A DNA stretch of 26,175 bases from Bacillota bacterium (GTDB lineage Bacteria > Bacillota > Clostridia > Oscillospirales > Ethanoligenentaceae), in assembly GCA_023391835.1 (NCBI GenBank), contig JAEWAE010000053.1, positions 1-26,175 of the forward strand, in the 5' to 3' direction. Below, piece after piece: positions 21,810 through 26,175 of this stretch. The first letter of the stretch is position 1. Every line of letters begins with the position of its first letter. Made by a program: the position numbers and the translations under genes. A model generated the notes under the pieces. The model had not been told where the DNA came from. It was given only the letters and a program-made list of their open reading frames with translations, and made no database searches.

Positions 21810-22661
21810 TCAGCCGGCCTTTTCCACATAGAGGATGCCCAGCGTGTTGGGTCCGCTGTGGGATGTGACCGTCCCGCCCGCACGGGTCTCGACGATCTCG
21901 CCGAAGTGCAGGTGGGACTCGATGCGCGCCCGCACGCCCTCGACGATTTCCGGCGCGCAGCCGGTGTGGGTGATGAAAATCAGGTCGGGGCAGATCCCGT
22001 CGGGCCGGCGCAGGCGCTCGTCGACGTAATTTTCCAGTACGCGGGGCAGCGGCCCGCGGTATTTGGTGCCCACGCGCATCACGCCGTTTTCCACGAGGAT
22101 TTCGGGCTTGATGTGCAGCAGGTTGGCGCCCAGCGCGGTCACGCTCGAGCACCGGCCGCCCCGCCTCATGTAATCGAGATTGTCAAGGATAAAGCTTGCG
22201 CGCACCCGCGGGACAATATCCTCCAGTGCCTTCACAATGACATCCACCGCCATGCCGTCGGCCGCCATGCGGGCCGAGCGGACGACCAACTGGCCCACGC
22301 CGGTGGAAAGATTGCGGCTGTCCACCACAAATACGCCGTCGAGCCCTTCCGCGGCGATGCGCGCATTCTGGCAGGAGCAGGACATTTCGCTCGAAATAGT
22401 GTGACAGATGATGTCGTAGCCCTGACCGTGCCATTTTTCAAACACATGACGGAAATCATCCACCGTGCTGGCGATGGTGCCCGGCAGGGTGTGGCTTTGC
22501 CGTACGAAGGCATAGATGTCGTCCGCCGTCACCTCCGCGCCGTCGCGGAGCACGCGGCCGCCGAGATTGATATATAAAGGCACGATTTCGATGCCGTATC
22601 GGGCGACCAGCTCGGGGCAGAGATCGCAGGTGCTGTCGGAAACGATTTTTACAGGTTTCAT
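21810..22661 (-). CDS. DegV-family fatty-acid-binding protein
   Basis: A 283-residue DegV/FakB-type protein that binds a fatty acid for phosphorylation by a fatty-acid kinase. The N-terminal motif VKIVSDSTCDL (4-14), the LPGTIASTVDDF segment (59-70) and SSEMSCSCQNARIA (90-103) are family hallmarks, as is the C-terminal SHSGPNTLGI. The length is typical. Three cysteines in a short stretch (C83-like TIC, C95, C97) are a minor variation. The ATG at 22661 has only a modest AAGGTAAC site. It follows the SGNH hydrolase gene by 55 bp on the same strand. No fakA (kinase) gene lies in the window. Confidence 0.92.
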   Translation of the reverse strand: MKPVKIVSDSTCDLCPELVARYGIEIVPLYINLGGRVLRDGAEVTADDIYAFVRQSHTLPGTIASTVDDFRHVFEKWHGQGYDIICHTISSEMSCSCQNARIAAEGLDGVFVVDSRNLSTGVGQLVVRSARMAADGMAVDVIVKALEDIVPRVRASFILDNLDYMRRGGRCSSVTALGANLLHIKPEILVENGVMRVGTKYRGPLPRVLENYVDERLRRPDGICPDLIFITHTGCAPEIVEGVRARIESHLHFGEIVETRAGGTVTSHSGPNTLGILYVEKAG

Positions 22662-22716
22662 CGGTTACCTTGCTTTCCTATGAATTCGGCCGGCCGACTG
22701 AGTCGGACCGCCGGTG

Positions 22717-23460
22717 TCAGCCGACGGCCGGCAGCGGAGCCTGCCGCAGCAGGCCGGGGCAGTGCTGGTCGATGAAGGCGGCGACGGTACGGCAGATCAG
22801 CCGGTGCCCCTCCGCATTGGGGTGGATGCCGTCCCGGCACAGCAGGCAGCGGAAATCCGGCGTGCTCAAAAAAGCGCCGCGCAGGTCGATCCACGCCGTC
22901 TGGGTCGCTTCGGCCACATGCATCACGGCGGCGCTGTATTTTTCCTGCCACCAGTAAATGCGGGTGACGCTGCCCAGCCATTTGAGGATATTTTCCCCCA
23001 TCCCGGCACCCGAGCGGCTGATCCAGCGGAAATAGCGGTCGGCGTCGATGGGCGGCAGCGAGGTCAGCACCGGGCGGATGCCCTTTTCGCGCAGCGAAAG
23101 AATCGTCCGGGTCAGGCTTTCCGTAAAAACCTGCACGTCCGTGGCCGGGGAATGGGCGCTTTCCGGGCTCTGCGCCACTTGATCCCACCGGTAATCGCAG
23201 TCGTTGCCGCCCAGCTCGATGAGCACCACGTCGGGCTTTTCCCGGCCGAGGTCGCGGCTGAGCTTGGGCAGGGCGGTGGCGATGGTATTGCCGAATCGGC
23301 TGATATTCGTCACCGCACAGTTGAGGCTTTTTTGCAGCAGATTTACAAAACCCTCGGCCGATTTGACATAGCGGCCGCGCGTTTCGTCATAAATCACCCC
23401 GGCGGAAATCGAATCGCCGCACACGACGATCCGGTCGGGGCACTTCATCGGAACATCCAT
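22717..23460 (-). CDS. SGNH/GDSL-family hydrolase
   Basis: A 247-residue single-domain hydrolase. Block I is CGDSISAG with nucleophile S17, block II has the glycine near R55-FGNT, block III is GGND (84-87), and block V is DGIHPNAEGH with D210 and H213, so all catalytic residues are present. There is no signal peptide, so it is likely cytoplasmic. SGNH enzymes deacylate lipids, sugars or peptidoglycan; the substrate is open. ATG 23460 follows GGAAGGTGAG closely. It lies 74 bp downstream of the DUF3842 gene and 55 bp before degV, consistent with one transcript. A hairpin in the upstream gap may modulate expression. Confidence 0.9.
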   Translation of the reverse strand: MDVPMKCPDRIVVCGDSISAGVIYDETRGRYVKSAEGFVNLLQKSLNCAVTNISRFGNTIATALPKLSRDLGREKPDVVLIELGGNDCDYRWDQVAQSPESAHSPATDVQVFTESLTRTILSLREKGIRPVLTSLPPIDADRYFRWISRSGAGMGENILKWLGSVTRIYWWQEKYSAAVMHVAEATQTAWIDLRGAFLSTPDFRCLLCRDGIHPNAEGHRLICRTVAAFIDQHCPGLLRQAPLPAVG

Positions 23461-23501
23461 ACCCTCACCTTCCGAAACACGAAATGAGACTAGGTCGGCA
23501 T

Positions 23502-23526
23502 GGCTTCGGAGCGGTACACCGAAGCC
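23502..23526. other. hairpin between DUF3842 and SGNH hydrolase genes
   Basis: GGCTTCGG (23502-23509) pairs perfectly with CCGAAGCC (23519-23526) around a 9-nt loop. There is no T-tract on the minus strand, so it is more likely an mRNA processing or stability element within the operon than a full terminator. Confidence 0.5.
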
Positions 23527-23534
23527 GCGTGGCC

Positions 23535-23957
23535 TCAGCCGGGCACACCCAGCCGGGCGCAGACCATGGACACCGCGTCATCCAGACAGACCGCCAGATT
23601 CAGCTGCGCGCCGCCCGCCACATAAAGGCCGCACCGGTTGACGGGGATGAGTATTTTTTCGGCGGGGCTTGCGGCGACGGCGCGGGCCATGCGGGGGGTC
23701 AGCTCCCCCAGCATGGCGTCCGCCGCGATGATGCCGATGCTACCGGCGATGAGCTGCACCCGGGGCGCGTTATATACAATGGCGTTTTCCCCCGTGGCAC
23801 CCTCGTCGGCGCCCGCGCGCAGCATGGCCGAGGTGGCCAGCGCGTTGGTGCCCAGCGCCAGGATGCGCACCCGGTCGCCCAGCGCCGCCCGCAGTTTTTC
23901 CACCAGCGTGCGGCCGATGCCGCCGCCCTGACCGTCTACTACCGCAATCTGCAACAC
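23535..23957 (-). CDS. DUF3842-family protein
   Basis: A 140-residue protein matching the DUF3842 family of Clostridia. It begins with a Rossmann-like strand and glycine loop, IAVVDGQGGGIG (4-15), followed by ILALGTNALATSAMLRAGADEGATGENAIV and a GSIGIIAADAMLGELTPRMA segment. The glycine-rich start suggests nucleotide binding, but no function is known to me. I chose GTG 23957 because GGAGG lies 7 bp upstream; the next codon TTG 23954 is an alternative. It is the first gene of the group DUF3842 - SGNH - degV, with a good promoter at 24012-24039. Confidence 0.85.
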   Translation of the reverse strand: MLQIAVVDGQGGGIGRTLVEKLRAALGDRVRILALGTNALATSAMLRAGADEGATGENAIVYNAPRVQLIAGSIGIIAADAMLGELTPRMARAVAASPAEKILIPVNRCGLYVAGGAQLNLAVCLDDAVSMVCARLGVPG

Positions 23958-24011
23958 GGCTCCACCTCCCTGTGTCGGCACATGACCATTCGTATAATTT
24001 CCCATCCTTAT

Positions 24012-24039
24012 ATATTAATATTCCCCGAGAAAAAGTCAA
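24012..24039 (-). promoter_or_regulatory. sigma-A-type promoter upstream of DUF3842
   Basis: On the minus strand -35 TTGACT (24034-24039, one mismatch), a 16-bp spacer and -10 TAATAT (24012-24017, two mismatches) in an AT-rich patch. Transcription would start near 24005, about 48 nt before the GTG. Neighbouring TATATA sequences offer alternative -10 boxes. Confidence 0.6.
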
Positions 24040-24133
24040 CACCTCCCGCAAAACTTCGGGCCCGCGGACTTACCGCGTGCCAAAAGTCGCTCGGGCCGCA
24101 TGGCGCTCCACAGCGGTTTTGGCTGCGCCAAAT

Positions 24134-24161
24134 TGCCCCCGGCGGGTATGCCCCGGGGGCA
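24134..24161 (-). terminator. GC-rich terminator after dpaB
   Basis: TGCCCCCGG (24134-24142) pairs perfectly with CCGGGGGCA (24153-24161). On the minus strand it is followed by AATTTGG, a weak U-tract. It lies 16 bp after the dpaB stop and probably ends the dpaAB transcript. Confidence 0.6.
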
Positions 24162-24176
24162 GCGGCACGGCGGCGC

Positions 24177-24755
24177 TCAGACCGGCTCGATAAAAACAGG
24201 CTCCAGCTGCCGCTCCTCCAGGGCGGCGGCCACGGCCGCGGGGATTTTTTCAAAATCGGCCACCAGCGATTCCGGTTTGCCGACGGGGCTGTCCTGCCGC
24301 ATGGGCACGAAAAAAATGCGCTTTGTGTTGAGCAGCGTGCCGATGTTGCGCGCCGAGGCGCTCAGCGCGTCGTTGGAAGAGACGGCGAGGAGTACCGGGC
24401 GGCGGTTGCGCAGATGGGCCTTGGCTGCCAGCGTCACCGGCGTGTCGGTGATGCCGCCGGCCAGTTTCCCCAGCGTGTTGCCCGTGCAGGGGGCGATGAG
24501 CAGCACATCCAGCAGCTTCTGGGGGCCGATGGGCTCCGCGGCCGGGATGGTGTGGATAATTTCCCGCCCGGTCAGAGCGGTGATGCGGGCACGGAAGCTT
24601 TCGGCCGTGCCGAAGCGGGTATCCAACCCGTAGGCGTTTTGAGAAAGAATGGGCACGACGGCGTAACCCGCCCGCACCAGTTTTTCCATTTGGGCGATGA
24701 CCGTGTCAAACGTGCAGAATGATCCGGTCATGGCGAATCCGACAGTGTAGCTCAT
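24177..24755 (-). CDS. dpaB: dipicolinate synthase subunit B
   Basis: A 192-residue flavoprotein-like subunit of dipicolinate synthase. With DpaA it makes dipicolinic acid from a lysine-pathway intermediate in the mother cell; the product accumulates in the spore core. Family features are VGFAMTGSFCTFD near the start, VPILSQNAYGLDTRFG, the LDVLLIAPCTGNTLGKLAGGITDTPVTLAAKAHLRN stretch and LAVSSNDALSAS. The length is close to SpoVFB of Bacillus (about 200). A strong GAGGAGGAAA site precedes ATG 24755, which overlaps the dpaA stop by ATGA, so the two are translationally coupled. A longer in-frame reading upstream through dpaA is only a chance open frame. Confidence 0.95.
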   Translation of the reverse strand: MSYTVGFAMTGSFCTFDTVIAQMEKLVRAGYAVVPILSQNAYGLDTRFGTAESFRARITALTGREIIHTIPAAEPIGPQKLLDVLLIAPCTGNTLGKLAGGITDTPVTLAAKAHLRNRRPVLLAVSSNDALSASARNIGTLLNTKRIFFVPMRQDSPVGKPESLVADFEKIPAAVAAALEERQLEPVFIEPV

Positions 24756-25633
24756 GGCGTTTCCTCCTCGCCGACGATGTGGAGCACGGTGTCGCAGATG
24801 ATGGCGCCGGAAGTGAGCGGCGCCACTTTGCCGGGCAGCGACAGCGCCCAGATGACCTTGACCCCCAGCCGGCCCGCGGTGTCGAAATCCACGCCCCCGG
24901 GTTTGGAGGCCAGATCGATGACCAGACAGTCCCCGCGCAGCCGGGTGAGCAGCTCCTCGGTCAGCAGCATGGCCGGCACGGTGTTGAAAACCGCGTCGAA
25001 TTCCCCCAGATGCTCCGCCAGCGAGGCGATATGTATCCCCCGGCCGCCCATGGCGCACACCCAGGCGAGATCCGCATGGCTGCGGGCGCAGACGGTCACG
25101 TCGGCCCCCAGTGCCTTCAGGTCGTGGCTGAGATATTTCCCCACCCGGCCATAACCCAGCACCAGGCAGTGCGCGCCGTGAATGGTCACGGGCAGCTCCT
25201 CCATGGCGATTTGGATGGCACCCTCCGCGGTGGGGATGCCGTTTAAAATAGCGAGTTCTTCCCGCTCGTAATAGTCGACGGCGCGGAAACGCCGCGTGCG
25301 TGCGGCCTCGCGTGCGGCGGCATCCAGTTTGCCACCGGTGATGAGCTGGCCCTCCCGGGCCGAGTCCCAGACTTCGCTCAGCGGCAGGGCGGCGCGGGCG
25401 AAGGGGGCGTTTACGGTCTGGCCGTTTACGCTGTATGGCAGCGGCAGCACGACGCAGTCGGCGCGTACCACGGCGTCGGCCACCGAGCGCAGCGGCTGCA
25501 CCTTCGGCGGGATTTCCACATCCCGGTCGAAACCGACGGCCAGCACCTGCCGTCCCTCGGCGGCCAGCAGCCCCGCCAGATGAATCTGCCGCAGATCGCC
25601 GCCGATGACGGCGAATGTTTGCGTGGTTTGCAT
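24752..25633 (-). CDS. dpaA: dipicolinate synthase subunit A
   Basis: A 293-residue subunit, close to SpoVFA of Bacillus (about 297). It begins FAVIGGDLRQIHLAGLLA, the characteristic DpaA start, and carries a second Rossmann motif VLGYGRVGK (158-166) for NAD(P)H binding, followed by ASKPGGVDFDTAGRLG and WALSLPGKVAP. It supplies the dehydrogenase function in dipicolinate synthesis. ATG 25633 is chosen from GGAGAAG about 5 bp upstream and the family start; an upstream in-frame ATG at 25672 has no ribosome binding site. A sporulation-type promoter lies at 25741-25767. The presence of dpaAB is strong evidence that the organism forms endospores. Confidence 0.95.
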   Translation of the reverse strand: MQTTQTFAVIGGDLRQIHLAGLLAAEGRQVLAVGFDRDVEIPPKVQPLRSVADAVVRADCVVLPLPYSVNGQTVNAPFARAALPLSEVWDSAREGQLITGGKLDAAAREAARTRRFRAVDYYEREELAILNGIPTAEGAIQIAMEELPVTIHGAHCLVLGYGRVGKYLSHDLKALGADVTVCARSHADLAWVCAMGGRGIHIASLAEHLGEFDAVFNTVPAMLLTEELLTRLRGDCLVIDLASKPGGVDFDTAGRLGVKVIWALSLPGKVAPLTSGAIICDTVLHIVGEEETP

Positions 25634-25740
25634 AGGGCTTCTCCGTTTCTCCGCCGGCGGAATGGTCGGCACCTGCCCCCTTTCCCGGCGGCCGAACGGG
25701 GGCGCGGCCGCATCCGGCTCCAGGGCCCGGCCGCACTATC

Positions 25741-25767
25741 ATCGTATGAAAAGTGGACGGCAGGAGT
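25741..25767 (-). promoter_or_regulatory. candidate sigma-K-type promoter of dpaAB
   Basis: On the minus strand CATACGAT (25741-25748) resembles the -10 CATANNNTA of the mother-cell factor sigma-K, and the minimal -35 AC dinucleotide lies 17 bp upstream (25766-25767). dpaAB/spoVF is known to be sigma-K dependent in Bacillus and Clostridioides, which supports the match. The predicted 5' UTR is about 100 nt. A sigma-E reading of the same -10 is possible. Confidence 0.5.
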
Positions 25768-25870
25768 GCGCCCCGTGGGGCCGCGCCCATACCGCCGCGG
25801 CAATTTTTGCGGTATAATAAATACGACGATAGTTTCCGCCGCCCTGTGTGCCGGCGAAAGGAGGATGACC

Positions 25871-26175
25871 TTGACTTTACGGGATTCAATTGAAAAAGCT
25901 CCGCTCCTGCGCGCCGTGGCGGAGTATGCCGCCGGGCGGCCGGCCCGTTTCCATACGCCGGGGCACAAGGGCAGCCCCGCGTCGCCCCTGGCGGAGCTGC
26001 TGGGGCGGGCGCTGCCTTTCGACGTCACCGAGCTGCCCGGCACCGACAGCCTGTATCAGGCCGACGGCCCGATCCTGGCCGCCGAGCGGCTGGCCGCCCG
26101 CACGGCGGGCGCGGGTGCCGCGCGCATGAGCGCGGGCGGCGCCCCCCGGTGTCTGCAGGGCATGCTCGGCGCCCG
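25871..26175 (+). CDS. Orn/Lys/Arg decarboxylase-family protein, N-terminal part (cut by window end)
   Basis: The first ~101 residues of a fold-type I PLP enzyme of the Orn/Lys/Arg decarboxylase family. RFHTPGHKGSP (about 27-37) and DVTELPGTDSLYQADGPI (about 53-70) are diagnostic, and MSAGGAPRCLQGMLGA at the window end is the family segment before the PLP-phosphate site. In Clostridia these proteins are arginine or lysine decarboxylases, or a paralogue of unclear substrate often near tmk/holB; the substrate cannot be told here. TTG 25871 is preferred because AAAGGAGG (25857-25864) lies 6 bp upstream; the in-frame ATG at 25865 directly abuts that site. TATAAT (25813-25818) is a likely -10 box with no good -35. 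The frame is open to the end of the window. Confidence 0.88.
   Translation, partial: MTLRDSIEKAPLLRAVAEYAAGRPARFHTPGHKGSPASPLAELLGRALPFDVTELPGTDSLYQADGPILAAERLAARTAGAGAARMSAGGAPRCLQGMLGA

Noticed and set aside
24177..25889. A 570-codon reading fusing dpaB to upstream sequence
   Set aside because: The N-terminal two thirds are out of frame with dpaA and low-complexity Arg/Gly/Ala. dpaB has its own strong ribosome binding site and an ATGA overlap with dpaA.
1..26175. CRISPR arrays, insertion sequences, prophage or integration sites
   Set aside because: No spaced direct repeats, transposase, integrase or tRNA-end duplication is visible; the tRNA cluster is intact with no adjacent integrase.

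Overview
The window looks like chromosomal DNA from a GC-rich, endospore-forming member of the Firmicutes, most likely class Clostridia (an Oscillospirales-type genome is my best guess; I cannot name the species). The evidence is the dipicolinate synthase pair dpaA-dpaB, spoVG, a DUF3842 gene, a Gram-positive type IV pilus-like operon with DUF4860, strong GGAGG-type ribosome binding sites, frequent GTG/TTG starts, and AT-rich sigma-A promoters in otherwise GC-rich DNA. Almost everything resembles ordinary core genome. I see no phage, transposon, CRISPR array or integration site.

Layout. 51-549: five tRNA genes (Asn, Met, Trp, Asp, Thr), all with an encoded CCA, closed by a terminator. 638-2889 (+): an SDR oxidoreductase, a DUF434-type protein and a CBM9-like protein. 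3092-5188 (-): a large GT-C-like membrane protein. 5401-6255 (+): an amidohydrolase. 6353-11788 (-): a seven-gene pilus/pseudopilus operon, in order of transcription a transglutaminase-like lipoprotein, a GspF/PilC platform, a small membrane protein, a DUF4860 protein, two prepilin-like proteins and a PilT ATPase. 12083-14297 (+): a GltD-like flavoprotein and a LysM-CAP secreted protein. 14405-18686 (-): a sugar-isomerase-like TIM barrel, a DUF1062 gene behind a structured leader with its own promoter and terminator, tRNA nucleotidyltransferase (cca) and a GT28 glycosyltransferase. 18797-20736: spoVG (-) and murC (+), divergent. 20847-23957 (-): tcdA, a DegV protein, an SGNH hydrolase and a DUF3842 protein. 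24177-25633 (-): dpaB and dpaA behind a sigma-K-like promoter. 25871 to the end (+): the N-terminus of an Orn/Lys/Arg decarboxylase-family protein.

How the genes fit together. Several units concern the cell envelope and sporulation: murC (peptidoglycan precursors), the GT28 enzyme (probably glycolipid), LysM-CAP (wall-bound), spoVG (regulator) and dpaAB (spore-core dipicolinate). The pilus-like operon has a PilT-type ATPase and a platform protein but no PilB, PilD or canonical major pilin nearby, and its prepilin-like proteins have irregular processing sites. The least-explained element is the 16.1-16.36 kb leader upstream of DUF1062. It has a sigma-A promoter just after the cca stop, about 180 nt of self-complementary RNA closed by an end-to-end stem, then an intrinsic terminator, then a 43-codon upstream ORF overlapping the TTG start of DUF1062. 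It has the layout of a transcription-attenuating riboswitch but I recognise no known class.
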